64,000 bases of DNA from Pseudophaeobacter sp965641885 (GTDB lineage Bacteria > Pseudomonadota > Alphaproteobacteria > Rhodobacterales > Rhodobacteraceae): contig OZ282574.1 of the NCBI GenBank assembly GCA_965641885.1, positions 4,030,001 through 4,094,000 on the forward strand, in the 5' to 3' direction. The notes under the pieces were generated by a model, which was given only the letters and a program-made list of their open reading frames with translations, searched no databases and was not told the origin of the DNA. Each line of letters begins with the position of its first letter. The stretch's first letter is position 1. Position numbers and translations under genes: made by a program. Below, piece by piece: positions 25,400-33,829 of this stretch.

Positions 25400-25750
25400 A
25401 TGTCCAACGAACTCGATACCACCTTTGCCGCTCTGGCTGACCCGACCCGCCGCAGCATCCTCACCATGCTATTGGAGGATGATATGGCCGTGACCGATGT
25501 GGCCGAGCCGTTTGAGATGTCGCTGGCGGCGATCTCGAAACACCTCTCGATCCTGACACGCGCCGGCCTCATTGCGCAGGAAAAGCGCGGCCGGGTGAAA
25601 TGGTGCAAGCTGCAACCGGATGCGCTGCGCGCCGCCTCGGTCTGGATGCAGGGGTTTGGTCAGTTTGAGCCGGTGAACCTGGATGCCTTTGAGCGCTTTT
25701 TGGCACGCGAACTAGACGGTGCCCCGTCCACCGCCCTATCAGAAGACTGA
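25400..25750 (+). CDS. ArsR family transcriptional regulator
   Basis: A 116-aa winged-helix protein: ALADPTRRSILTMLLE near the N-terminus and the recognition helix MSLAAISKHLSILTRAGLI are typical of the ArsR subgroup. There is no CxC metal motif, so it is probably not a metal sensor. In many genomes such regulators sit with an SRPBCC-family gene; none is adjacent here. ATG at 25400 is chosen over the longer frame that overlaps the Nudix gene. Confidence 0.88.
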   Translation: MSNELDTTFAALADPTRRSILTMLLEDDMAVTDVAEPFEMSLAAISKHLSILTRAGLIAQEKRGRVKWCKLQPDALRAASVWMQGFGQFEPVNLDAFERFLARELDGAPSTALSED

Positions 25751-25764
25751 CTTCAAGCCAGGCG

Positions 25765-26742
25765 TTACGCCTTGGCCACGTCAGGTTTGGCGCTATCCTC
25801 AAGCAAGAGCATCAGCGCAATAACTGTGAGCACGATGCCTATCAGAATCAATCCCGTTGGCGCCGGGTTGCCCAGGGCAACCTGCCAGACAATCACCCAG
25901 CTTGGGGTCAGATAGGTATAGGCCATGACCTTGGCGGCAGGCAGGTGCAGACTGGCAAATTGCAGCAGCACAAAGGTCACCGCACTGGCAAAGATCGCCA
26001 CATAGAACAGACCAATCCAGACCAGCAGCGGCAGATTGCCCCAATCGGTCGCCAGAATGTCACGCCAGCCCACCACTACGAGCACCAGCCCCCCGGCAAT
26101 CAGAGTACCAAAGGTAAAGGCAATGGCCGGCTCTCCCCGGTTCATCCGGCGCACCATGGGCGTATAGATGGCATGGGCAATGCAGCCGACAAAATAGATC
26201 GCCTCGCCTCGCCCGATATCAAAGGCCCGCAGTGCTGCAAGATCGGCGCGAAAAATCACCCATAACGCCCCGGCAGCGCCAACGCCCAGCGCCAGCGCCA
26301 TGCGCGGCGTTGTCACCTGCCGCAACAACAGATAGCCAAAGATGCCGCTCAGCACCGGGGTCAGGGTAAAGACCGCAGAGGCGCTCACCGGATCTGCGGT
26401 CTGCAGCCCATAGAACATCAGGACAAAATAACTGGCAAAAATCGCGCCCAGAACCAGGTAGCGCCAGGGCGCCGTAAAATGGCTGCGCTGCAGCCTGCCC
26501 GTAAGAGCGGCAACCGTGCCGATCAGCACCGCCGCGATGCCAAAGCGCGCCGCATTCAGCGCCATAGGGGCTATGTCATTAGCGATCAAAACTCCCAGAG
26601 AGAACGACCCTGCCACCAGAACAGAAAACAGCAGCATGGCGCCATGCGCGCGCCGAACCTGGCTGCGTTGAATCTGGCCGCTCTGATCCTGTGCGCTCTG
26701 GTCCTGTGCGCGTTCAATCTGGCCGCGTTGACCTAAGATCAT
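25765..26742 (-). CDS. EamA/DMT family transporter with repeat-bearing N-terminus
   Basis: A 325-aa drug/metabolite transporter with about ten membrane helices in two EamA halves (LFSVLVAGSFSLGVLIAND at the start, YLVLGAIFASYFVLMFYGL, then the second half). The first 30 residues are unusual: five tandem 5-residue units of the type Q-R-G-Q-I / E-R-A-Q-D encoded by a 15-nt repeat. The start at 26742 overlaps the LysR stop as ATGA, which supports this start; the first membrane helix begins only near residue 35, so an ATG at 26640 is an alternative. The substrate is unknown. Confidence 0.85.
   Translation of the reverse strand: MILGQRGQIERAQDQSAQDQSGQIQRSQVRRAHGAMLLFSVLVAGSFSLGVLIANDIAPMALNAARFGIAAVLIGTVAALTGRLQRSHFTAPWRYLVLGAIFASYFVLMFYGLQTADPVSASAVFTLTPVLSGIFGYLLLRQVTTPRMALALGVGAAGALWVIFRADLAALRAFDIGRGEAIYFVGCIAHAIYTPMVRRMNRGEPAIAFTFGTLIAGGLVLVVVGWRDILATDWGNLPLLVWIGLFYVAIFASAVTFVLLQFASLHLPAAKVMAYTYLTPSWVIVWQVALGNPAPTGLILIGIVLTVIALMLLLEDSAKPDVAKA
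26656..26730. repeat. Five 15-nt tandem repeats inside the EamA gene
   Basis: Five consecutive degenerate 15-nt units on the (+) strand: 26656-26670, 26671-26685, 26686-26700, 26701-26715 and 26716-26730, with consensus (A/G)ATCTGGCCGCGTTG. On the coding (-) strand they give the pentapeptides QRGQI, ERAQD, QSAQD, QSGQI and QRSQV. The unit length keeps the frame. Confidence 0.9.
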
Positions 26743-27617
26743 GCATGCCACTCCTTGGACCGCTCTTTCAGAAAGCTGAGAAAGCTTTGCACCTTGTTGG
26801 TCCGATGCAGATCCACATGGGTCACCAGCCACAGACTGCCTTCCCACTCCGGCTGAGGCTCCATCATCTTTACCAAACCGGGGCGGCGCGAGGCCTCCCA
26901 CATGGACATAAAGCCAATACCGGCCCCCGCCATAATGGCCTCTTGCATCGCCACCCCATCGGAGCAGCGAAAAATGATGGTTTCCTCACCGGTATGTTCC
27001 CGCAGCCATTTGTTGAAAGGCGCACGGCTGTCTTGATTGTCGCTGCCGACAAACTGGTGGTTGAGCAGATCCTCGCTCCCCTTCAGCATACCATGCTGCT
27101 CCACATAGCTTTGGGCGGCGAACAGGCCTATGCGCTGCTTCATAAAGGGCTGCACCACATTGTCCGGCTGGTCCGGCGCATTGCCAGCCCGCAGCGCCAC
27201 ATGCGCCTCGCCATATTCCAGACGGAACAGACGCTCGCCGGTCAGATAGCGAATGACCAGCCCGGGATGCATCTGCTGGAACTCTGTCAAAACCGGGACC
27301 AATAGATGCGACATCGACGACAGTGAAGTCACCACCAGCTCGCCAGAGACCTCATCCCCCTGTCCCTTGAGACGCCCGACCAGCTGGCTGAACTGATCAT
27401 CGGTGGCCTGTGCCACCCGCAACAGATCCTGGCCGGATTCCGTCGGCGTATAACCACGCGCATGGCGCTGAAACAGCTTTACGCCCAGCCGCGTCTCAAT
27501 GGCATCAATATGGCGGATCACCGTCGCATGGTGCACCCCCAAAACCTCAGCAGCGCCACTGACCGTGCCCATGCGGGCGACCTGATAGGCGGTTCGCACC
27601 TCGTCCCAGTTTTCCAT
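26739..27617 (-). CDS. LysR family transcriptional regulator
   Basis: A 292-aa LysR-type regulator: winged helix at residues 1-60 (VRTAYQVARMGTVSGAAEVLGVHHATVIRHI, the third helix containing the recognition residues) and a periplasmic-binding-like effector domain. It is divergent from azoR across a 136-nt spacer holding a palindrome, and its stop overlaps the start of the EamA gene by 4 nt. It therefore probably controls both azoR and the transporter. ATG at 27617 is chosen because it begins the conserved HTH. Confidence 0.9.
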   Translation of the reverse strand: MENWDEVRTAYQVARMGTVSGAAEVLGVHHATVIRHIDAIETRLGVKLFQRHARGYTPTESGQDLLRVAQATDDQFSQLVGRLKGQGDEVSGELVVTSLSSMSHLLVPVLTEFQQMHPGLVIRYLTGERLFRLEYGEAHVALRAGNAPDQPDNVVQPFMKQRIGLFAAQSYVEQHGMLKGSEDLLNHQFVGSDNQDSRAPFNKWLREHTGEETIIFRCSDGVAMQEAIMAGAGIGFMSMWEASRRPGLVKMMEPQPEWEGSLWLVTHVDLHRTNKVQSFLSFLKERSKEWHA

Positions 27618-27667
27618 CACAGCGTTCTCGCTCCAATTTGTGCCAGTCAAAATCAGCCGCAGGCAGA

Positions 27668-27683
27668 TGCGCAAATTTGCACA
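27668..27683. promoter_or_regulatory. Candidate LysR operator between lysR and azoR
   Basis: TGcGCAAATTTGCaCA contains the perfect palindrome GCAAATTTGC (27671-27680) with flanking TG...CA, matching the dyad style of LysR sites. Downstream, ATTTGT is directly repeated (27714-27732), a possible activation site or promoter element. Confidence 0.55.
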
Positions 27684-27753
27684 TGAGCTGCGCCAAAACC
27701 TAGATTGCGTTCATATTTGTCATAACCCATTTGTGAAGGAGACGAAACACCAA

Positions 27754-28350
27754 ATGGGAAACCAGATCATGACCTCCACCGTTTTGCACATTGATTCCTC
27801 TGCCCGCGCCGAAAACTCGGTCACCCGGTCATTGAGCGCCGAAATCACCGCCCGCCTGACCCCTGACCAGATCATCCGGCGCGATCTTGCCACCCCGCTG
27901 CCGCTGCTGGACGAGGCTTGGATTGGCGCCAATTTCACCCCTGCCGATCAACGCTCTGACGCGCAAAAGGCGTTGCTGGCGCTGTCCGACACGCTGATCG
28001 CCGAGCTGCAACAGGCCGATACAATTGTCATTGGCACGCCGATCTACAATTTCTCGGTGCCCTCAACGCTGAAGGCCTGGATTGATCTTGTTGCCCGCGT
28101 CGGCATCACCTTCAAATACACCGACACCGGCCCCATCGGTCTGCTGACAGGCAAACGCGCGATTATCGCCGTCGCCTCCGGTGGCACGCAAGCAGGGTCG
28201 GACATTGATTTTGCCACCACCTACCTGCGCCATGTGCTTGGCTTTATCGGCATCACCGATGTAGAACTCGTCGCCGCAGACCAGCTGTCGATGGATGAGG
28301 CGGGCTCGATGGCCCGCGCTAAAACAGCGATCAAAGCGCTCGCGGCCTAG
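27754..28350 (+). CDS. azoR: FMN-dependent NADH-azoreductase
   Basis: A 198-aa flavodoxin-like quinone/azo reductase. VLHIDSSARAENSVTRSL binds the FMN phosphate, GTPIYNFSVPSTLKAWID is the conserved flavin-contacting loop, and ASGGTQAGSDID resembles the S-R-G-G loop of AzoR. It reduces quinones or azo compounds with NAD(P)H. Start ATG at 27754; AAGGAG lies about 12 nt upstream, slightly far, and ATG 27769 is an alternative. Divergent from the LysR gene that likely controls it. Confidence 0.91.
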   Translation: MGNQIMTSTVLHIDSSARAENSVTRSLSAEITARLTPDQIIRRDLATPLPLLDEAWIGANFTPADQRSDAQKALLALSDTLIAELQQADTIVIGTPIYNFSVPSTLKAWIDLVARVGITFKYTDTGPIGLLTGKRAIIAVASGGTQAGSDIDFATTYLRHVLGFIGITDVELVAADQLSMDEAGSMARAKTAIKALAA

Positions 28351-28375
28351 GCCCTCCTGAAGCCGCCAGAATACG

Positions 28376-28401
28376 CCCTGTCTCTTGTTGCAGAGACGGG
28401 G
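28376..28401 (+). terminator. Hairpin after azoR
   Basis: CCCTGTCTCT (28376-28385) pairs with AGAGACGGGG (28392-28401) with one G-U pair and a 6-nt loop, 25 nt after the azoR stop. No T-run follows, so termination efficiency is uncertain. Confidence 0.45.
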
Positions 28402-28424
28402 CGTCACCGCAGCTGCCATCTTTG

Positions 28425-28453
28425 GCGGCCCATGTCGCAGCGGCCCATGTCGC
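28425..28453. repeat. 15-nt period tandem duplication between azoR and proX
   Basis: GCGGCCCATGTCGC occurs at 28425-28438 and again at 28440-28453, a 15-nt period. The region between azoR and proX (28351-28531) otherwise holds only a hairpin. Confidence 0.75.
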
Positions 28454-28531
28454 GGTAGCCCTGGAGAGGGCAATGGCCTCATTGCCTGCGTTAGAGCCAG
28501 ATTATGCCGTCCCGGTGCAAAAGACTGCCCT

Positions 28532-29059
28532 TCAGATCCAGCGGACCTCACATCCGATACGCTCTAGAAACGCAAGGAAGTCAGCCCTCGCCATCACCAC
28601 GCTGCGATCATTGACCAGAGGGTGCATTTTGATCACGTCCGCCTCTCTGGCGGCGGCATCCATGTAAAAGGCTACGCCCTGAGCGACCCCGGTGATCATG
28701 GCCAGCGGGCTGACGGCGCCCGGAAGAATGCCCAGATTCTGCATCAGCCGCTCGCTGGAGCCAAAGCTGAGCCCGCCTAACCCGATCTCTTTGCTAAGCG
28801 CCTTAAGATCGATGTCACGATCCTGTTCAACCGTGATCAGGAAGTTGCGCTTTTTGCGATCCCGCAGATAGAGGTTCTTGATTTTCAGGCAGGTCACATC
28901 CGGCTGTGCCATCTCTATCTCAACCTGCTTGGCCTCTTCCACCGTGCGCAGGGGCACATGGGTGAACAATGTATAGGGCAGCCCCCACTCCGTGAGCTGC
29001 GCCAAAAGCGTATCCGAGCTGATTGGCAGGGCGTCATGCGGGTCGGTAGCGGCGTCCAT
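28532..29059 (-). CDS. proX: Prolyl-tRNA editing protein ProX (YbaK/EbsC family)
   Basis: A 175-aa trans-editing protein that hydrolyses Ala mischarged on tRNA-Pro. TLFTHVPLRTVEEAKQ, TCLKIKNLYLRDRKKRNFLI with the conserved Lys, LSFGSSERLMQNLGI and GAVSPLAMI are typical of the ProX/PrdX (PrdX-like, YbaK) group. Start at 29059 (MDAATDPHDALPI). It lies downstream of the EF-G-like gene on the same strand, so the two may form a translation quality pair. Confidence 0.9.
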   Translation of the reverse strand: MDAATDPHDALPISSDTLLAQLTEWGLPYTLFTHVPLRTVEEAKQVEIEMAQPDVTCLKIKNLYLRDRKKRNFLITVEQDRDIDLKALSKEIGLGGLSFGSSERLMQNLGILPGAVSPLAMITGVAQGVAFYMDAAAREADVIKMHPLVNDRSVVMARADFLAFLERIGCEVRWI

Positions 29060-29217
29060 CTAAGGTCTCCTGCAGGGGCTGTTTCACATCCTGTGCAGAT
29101 CACGCCGAATAGCCAAAAGGTGCAAGGGGCGAACCACCCCCTGACCGCAAGTAGTGCGTCACATTCGCCCGCTCGCCCTGCTGCTGGGGCAAAGCCGGGT
29201 ATAAAGCCAAACATAAA

Positions 29218-29258
29218 GCCAGTTTTCAGGCCAGTTTTCAGGCCCGGTATCAGGCCAG
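29218..29258. repeat. 12-nt tandem repeats over the EF-G-like stop codon
   Basis: GCCAGTTTTCAG at 29218-29229 is repeated exactly at 29230-29241, then as GCCCGGTATCAG (29242-29253) and a partial GCCAG. The (-) strand stop codon of the EF-G-like gene (29250-29252) is inside the third unit. The rest of 29060-29249 shows nothing else. Confidence 0.85.
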
Positions 29259-31193
29259 AACAAAATCGCCGCGCCGCACCTCCTCAAAGTGGTCAAAGCT
29301 GGTCTCAAACCAGGCCGTGCCCCGGGTTGCCCTGGCCAGATTGTGACCCAGCTCGTCCTGAACAGCCAGCGGCAGCAGAGCTTCAAAGACATCCCAGCCC
29401 GCAGCACCCTCTTCGGCCGAAAACCCGAGGATCTGCCCCTTCATGCCATTCACCACCGGCACCAGCCCGCCTGAAAAAACCGAAGGCACATGGATCGACA
29501 CCTTCATGATTGGTTGCAGTATCACCAGCCCAGCTTGACCAAGGGCCTCGCGTACAGCATTTTTTGCAGCCACCCGAAAGGCAAAATCGGAACTGTCCAC
29601 CGCATGATGCTTGCCATCTTTCAAGGTCACCGCAACATCCACCACGGGATGCCCATTGTTGCCTTCTGCCAGTGCGTCACGCGCCCCGGCCTCGACCGCG
29701 GGGATATAGTTCTTTGGCACGACACCGCCCTTGACCTGATCAGAGAACTGCACCCCTGCGCCCCGCGCCAGGGGACGGATCTCAAGGCGCACATCGGCAA
29801 ACTGCCCGGCGCCGCCCGATTGTTTGCGATGTCGGTACTGCACTTCAACGGGTTTGGTGATGGTTTCACACAGGGCGGGCGGGACGATTTCGCCAATGGC
29901 CTCAACGCCAAATTCTGTCTCAAGCGTCGCCAGGACCCGACGCAGATGCAGCGGCCCCTGCAAGTGCAACAAGGCCCGCCCGGAAATGGCGTCCTGTTCG
30001 ACACGCACGGCAGGGTCGATTTCAACCAGGCGTCCCAATGCAGCAGAAAGTCTGGCCTCATCGCGCTCATGCACGGGCATGACCAGTCGCCGGTAGGTAG
30101 ACGGGCGCGGCTGCGCCCAGCCTGGCAGCGCCGTACTGCCGTCAGCCGAATAACAAAAACCCAGGTTCAGGTGATCAGATTTCACCGCCTTGCCCATGTC
30201 TCCGGCCATAAGTTCGCCGCCCCTGTCTGCGCCAGCCGCACGAGTCGCGCCAGCCACCGTCCCGGTGGTAACCCCGGCAAGGCCGCCAAGGGAGCTGCCC
30301 CCAACCGGAGTGCCGTTGCCAAGTGCGGCGTCAAAGAACCGAACCAGAACCGTTTTACCCAGATGTTTGACCTGATCCGCCAGACATCCCACCGCTATCA
30401 CATCCCCCAGCTCCGAGAGCCGCTGCCGCGTGGCCGTGACCTGAGGCACCTCATGGCGCAGGGATTTCATCAGGCGCAAAATGCCATTGCTGTGTTCTGC
30501 GGCGCCCAACAGTGTTGGAAAAAGGTCATTCTGTTGCAGCACCCGCGTGGCAATATCATAGGCCTCTGCGGCCAGAACCTGCTGGTCAGTGATCAGCTCC
30601 TCCAGCAGATGGTCGTCAAAATCCGCCAGCGCCTCAAGCATCTCGGTGCGGGCTTGCTGCTCGCGCCCCTGCATCTGCGGCGGCAGCTCAATCAGGGCCG
30701 AGGGCTGACCCGCAATGTATTTCCAGGCGCGCTCGGAAATCAGGTCCACCGCGCCAACAATCTGCCCCTCCTCACGGATAGGCACCTGGCGCAGGACGAG
30801 ACTGTGGTTGGCGTAGGTCTGTAGCGCGGCGACGATATCTGCCACCCGGCCGCGCGCCTGATCAATCCGGTTGATAAAAAGAATGACGGGGATGCCCGCC
30901 TCTTCGAGGGTCCGCAGATAGGGCGCGGCCAGCACGGCAGCCTCTGCATCGGCCGGCACACAAAGCACCGCCGCATCGCTGGCCGCCAGCGCAGGGCCGG
31001 CCTGTGCGAGGTTTTCCGCCCCGCCCGCGACATCTATTGCGGCCCAGTCCTCTCCCATAAACGAAAACGGCTGCAGGGCAGCAACCGCTGCTGTCTCCTG
31101 CCGTTGCCCCATGGACCCGTCGAGGCCTGCCAGAGCCCTTGCAAGGGTCGTTTTGCCGGATTGCGACGGTCCTAAAATTGTAAATACGCGCAT
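29250..31193 (-). CDS. Divergent elongation factor G-like GTPase
   Basis: A 647-aa EF-G paralogue. The G domain is degenerate: P-loop GPSQSGKT in place of AHIDAGKT, switch II DVAGG in place of DTPGH, and NRID in place of NKMD; the switch I region is not recognisable. Domains II to V are clearer, with the domain IV block RHRKQSGGAGQFADV and the C-terminal VFSGGLVPVVNGMKGQILGF. It is about 50 residues shorter than canonical EF-G. Such EF-G2-type proteins occur beside true FusA, and their role is poorly known; translation during stress or recycling is possible. Start ATG at 31193 with GAGG upstream. Confidence 0.87.
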   Translation of the reverse strand: MRVFTILGPSQSGKTTLARALAGLDGSMGQRQETAAVAALQPFSFMGEDWAAIDVAGGAENLAQAGPALAASDAAVLCVPADAEAAVLAAPYLRTLEEAGIPVILFINRIDQARGRVADIVAALQTYANHSLVLRQVPIREEGQIVGAVDLISERAWKYIAGQPSALIELPPQMQGREQQARTEMLEALADFDDHLLEELITDQQVLAAEAYDIATRVLQQNDLFPTLLGAAEHSNGILRLMKSLRHEVPQVTATRQRLSELGDVIAVGCLADQVKHLGKTVLVRFFDAALGNGTPVGGSSLGGLAGVTTGTVAGATRAAGADRGGELMAGDMGKAVKSDHLNLGFCYSADGSTALPGWAQPRPSTYRRLVMPVHERDEARLSAALGRLVEIDPAVRVEQDAISGRALLHLQGPLHLRRVLATLETEFGVEAIGEIVPPALCETITKPVEVQYRHRKQSGGAGQFADVRLEIRPLARGAGVQFSDQVKGGVVPKNYIPAVEAGARDALAEGNNGHPVVDVAVTLKDGKHHAVDSSDFAFRVAAKNAVREALGQAGLVILQPIMKVSIHVPSVFSGGLVPVVNGMKGQILGFSAEEGAAGWDVFEALLPLAVQDELGHNLARATRGTAWFETSFDHFEEVRRGDFVLA

Positions 31194-31743
31194 ATCTCAT
31201 GATCCTCCCTCGGCTGAATGGCGCCCCGCAGACGGCGCGGGTGTGACCCATGCCGCGTGATGTGCCTGCAGGGCGTCCTGCCTCAAAGCGCGCTAACGCC
31301 GACCTGATATAGCTGTCCTGATCTATAGATGGGCCTCAAGACGTGAGATCCCCATGACGCTGGCCAGTCTCTGCCTGATCGTCCGGTCTCTGTCTGATCA
31401 TCGCCATCCGCACCATTTGCTGTCAAGCGACGCGGCGGCCAACGCCCGTCAAAGGCGCGATAATTACGCAAAGCCCGCACCCCATAGCGCCTTTGCCGCC
31501 TTCCACCGTTGACTCCCCCGGCCAATCGGCGTAACGCAACACCAACATCCGGAAGCCGTCTTATGTCTTCCGGTCCCTGGCCTGTCAGGGATCGCCCTCC
31601 ACCAGCGTGTTACGCCCGTGGGGGCAATTCTGTATGGATTGCCTCGCACCTGACACAACGACACGAGAGCACTTGCGCATGGGCGTCCCGCTCACCAGTT
31701 TGGGGATGTCTGAATTTGAAGTCGGCTAAGGAGGCCGTGAGCC
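31194..31743. other. 550-nt non-coding region upstream of ffh with repeats and hairpins
   Basis: No convincing gene is visible. It holds a 19-nt period imperfect direct repeat (GTCTCTGCCTGATCGTC at 31367, GTCTCTGTCTGATCATC at 31386) and two adjacent hairpins: CCGGAAG/CTTCCGG (31549-31573) and TCCCTG/CAGGGA (31574-31591). The 4.5S RNA core sequence is not present. A structured leader or small RNA before ffh is possible. Confidence 0.45.
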
Positions 31744-33285
31744 ATGTTTGAAAATCTATCCGAACGGCTTTCCGGGGTCTTTGACCGGCTGACCAAACAG
31801 GGCGCGCTCTCTGAAGAAGACGTCAAAACAGCCCTGCGCGAAGTGCGTGTTGCCCTGCTTGAGGCCGATGTCTCGCTGCCGGTGGCGCGCGATTTTGTCA
31901 AAAAGGTTCAGGAACAGGCCACCGGTCAGTCGGTGACCAAATCGGTCACGCCCGGCCAGCAGGTTGTCAAAATTGTCCATGACGCACTGGTGGACGTGCT
32001 GCGCGGCAATGAGGACCTCGGCACTCTAAAGATCGACAGCCCGCCAGCCCCGATCCTGATGGTCGGTCTGCAGGGCTCTGGTAAAACCACCACAACCGGT
32101 AAGCTGGCCAAGCGCCTGAAGGAAAAAGACGGCAAACGCGTCCTGATGGCCTCGCTTGACGTCTACCGTCCGGCGGCGATGGAGCAGCTGGCGGTACTGG
32201 GCGCCCAGATTGGCGTCGACACCCTGCCGATTGTTGCCGGTCAGAAACCCGTGGATATCGCCAAACGCGCCAAACAGCAGGCAGCCCTTGGCGGCTATGA
32301 CGTCTATATGCTGGACACCGCCGGCCGGTTGCAGATCGACGAAATCCTGATGCAGGAAGTCGAAGACGTGCGCGATGTGGTCTCGCCCCGCGAGACCCTG
32401 CTGGTGGTCGATGGTCTGACCGGTCAGGTCGCGGTTGAGGTCGCCGAAGAATTTGACGCCAAGATTGGTATCTCCGGCGTGGTGCTCACCCGGATGGATG
32501 GCGACGGGCGTGGCGGTGCAGCCCTGTCCATGCGGGCCGTCACAGGCAAGCCGATCCGCTTTGTTGGTCTTGGCGAAAAGATGGACGCCATCGAGACCTT
32601 CGAGCCCGAGCGCGTCGCGGGCCGTATCCTTGGCATGGGCGACATTGTTGCGCTGGTAGAAAAAGCCCAGGAAACCATCGAGGCCGAACAGGCCGAGCGC
32701 ATGATGAAGCGCATGATGAAGGGTCATTTCAATATGAATGACCTGAAACTGCAGCTGGAGCAGATGCTGCAGATGGGCGGCATGGAAGGCATGATGTCGA
32801 TGATGCCCGGCATGGGTAAAATGGCCAAACAGGTGCAGGAGTCGGGCATGGACGACAAGGTGCTCAAGCGCCAGATCGCCATGATCCAGTCGATGACCAA
32901 AAAAGAGCGCGCCAACCCCGGCCTTTTGCAGGCCAGCCGCAAGAAACGCATCGTGGCCGGCGCCGGCATGCAGGTCTCTGATCTGAACAAGCTTTTGAAA
33001 ATGCACCGGCAGATGTCGGACATGATGAAGAAGATCGGCAAGATGGGCAAAGGCAAGATGCTGAAAGAAGCCATGAAAGGCATGCTTGGCAAAGGCGGCG
33101 GCGGCATGGGAGACATGGCGGGCATGGATCCCAGCCAGATGGACCCCAAAGCGCTGGAAGCGGCCGCAAAGGCCATGGGCCAGGCCAAAGGCATGCCCGG
33201 CGGTCTGCCCGGTCTTGGTGGCATGGGCGGACTGGGCGGCATGGGTATGCCCGGCGGCCTCTCTGGTTTTGGCAAAAAGAAGTAA
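31744..33285 (+). CDS. ffh: Signal recognition particle protein Ffh
   Basis: A 513-aa SRP54 GTPase that targets nascent membrane proteins. N domain residues 1-90 (ALREVRVALLEADVSLPVAR), G domain with GLQGSGKTTTTGKLA near residue 105, DTAGRLQID and TRMDGDGRGGAALS, then a Met-rich M domain (MMKRMMKGHFNMNDLKLQLEQM...). The C-terminus is extended by a Gly/Met-rich tail (PGGLPGLGGMGGLGGMG), common in alphaproteobacteria. AAGGAGG 8 nt upstream is a strong ribosome site. It starts the long (+) translation block. Confidence 0.97.
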   Translation: MFENLSERLSGVFDRLTKQGALSEEDVKTALREVRVALLEADVSLPVARDFVKKVQEQATGQSVTKSVTPGQQVVKIVHDALVDVLRGNEDLGTLKIDSPPAPILMVGLQGSGKTTTTGKLAKRLKEKDGKRVLMASLDVYRPAAMEQLAVLGAQIGVDTLPIVAGQKPVDIAKRAKQQAALGGYDVYMLDTAGRLQIDEILMQEVEDVRDVVSPRETLLVVDGLTGQVAVEVAEEFDAKIGISGVVLTRMDGDGRGGAALSMRAVTGKPIRFVGLGEKMDAIETFEPERVAGRILGMGDIVALVEKAQETIEAEQAERMMKRMMKGHFNMNDLKLQLEQMLQMGGMEGMMSMMPGMGKMAKQVQESGMDDKVLKRQIAMIQSMTKKERANPGLLQASRKKRIVAGAGMQVSDLNKLLKMHRQMSDMMKKIGKMGKGKMLKEAMKGMLGKGGGGMGDMAGMDPSQMDPKALEAAAKAMGQAKGMPGGLPGLGGMGGLGGMGMPGGLSGFGKKK

Positions 33286-33286
33286 C

Positions 33287-33829
33287 ATGACCCAGATCCC
33301 CACCATAGAAACTCAGCGCCTTGTGATGCGCGCACCGGCGCTCGAAGATTTCGAGCCGCTGTGCGCCTTCTATGCGTCACCGCGCGCTGAATTTGTCGGC
33401 GGGAAAATGGAGCCCGAGCAGGTCTGGCGTCACCTCGCAGTTGAGATCGGCCACTGGCAGATGCTTGGCTATGGACGCTGGACGCTGGTCGAGAAAGAAT
33501 CTGGCAAAGCAGCCGGCATCATTGGGTTGTGGAACCCCGAGGGCTGGCCCGAGCCGGAAATCGGCTGGGATCTGTTTGAGGGTTTTGGCGGCAAGGGCTA
33601 CGCCACCGAGGCCGCGACAGCGGCGCGCGCCTATGCCTATGAGACTCTGGGCTGGAAAACCGCGATCAGTCTGGTCGCGCCTGAAAATCACGCCTCGCGC
33701 AGCGTGGCACAGCGCCTTGGCGCCACCCGTGATGGTGACTTTACCCATCCCCGGCTCGGTTCTTTGGAAGTCTGGCGTCATATCGGTGCGGATGAGCTGA
33801 CATCCGGCGGACTGGAGGGCTACGCATGA
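33287..33829 (+). CDS. GNAT family N-acetyltransferase (first of three)
   Basis: A 180-aa RimJ/RimL-like acetyltransferase. TQRLVMRAP is the usual N-terminal strand, and GFGGKGYATEAATAA carries the acetyl-CoA pyrophosphate loop (R/Q-x-x-G-x-G/A). ENHASRSVAQRLGA is the standard C-terminal motif. It starts 1 nt after the ffh stop and overlaps the next GNAT by 4 nt (ATGA). The three GNATs share architecture and are likely tandem duplicates. Acceptor substrates are unknown; ribosomal protein N-termini are a possibility from the neighbourhood. Confidence 0.88.
   Translation: MTQIPTIETQRLVMRAPALEDFEPLCAFYASPRAEFVGGKMEPEQVWRHLAVEIGHWQMLGYGRWTLVEKESGKAAGIIGLWNPEGWPEPEIGWDLFEGFGGKGYATEAATAARAYAYETLGWKTAISLVAPENHASRSVAQRLGATRDGDFTHPRLGSLEVWRHIGADELTSGGLEGYA

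Noticed and set aside
31194..31743. 4.5S (SRP) RNA upstream of ffh
   Set aside because: The conserved GGAAG-type SRP Alu/S-domain core with its tetraloop is not found; the CCGGAAG hairpin does not match the required internal loop.
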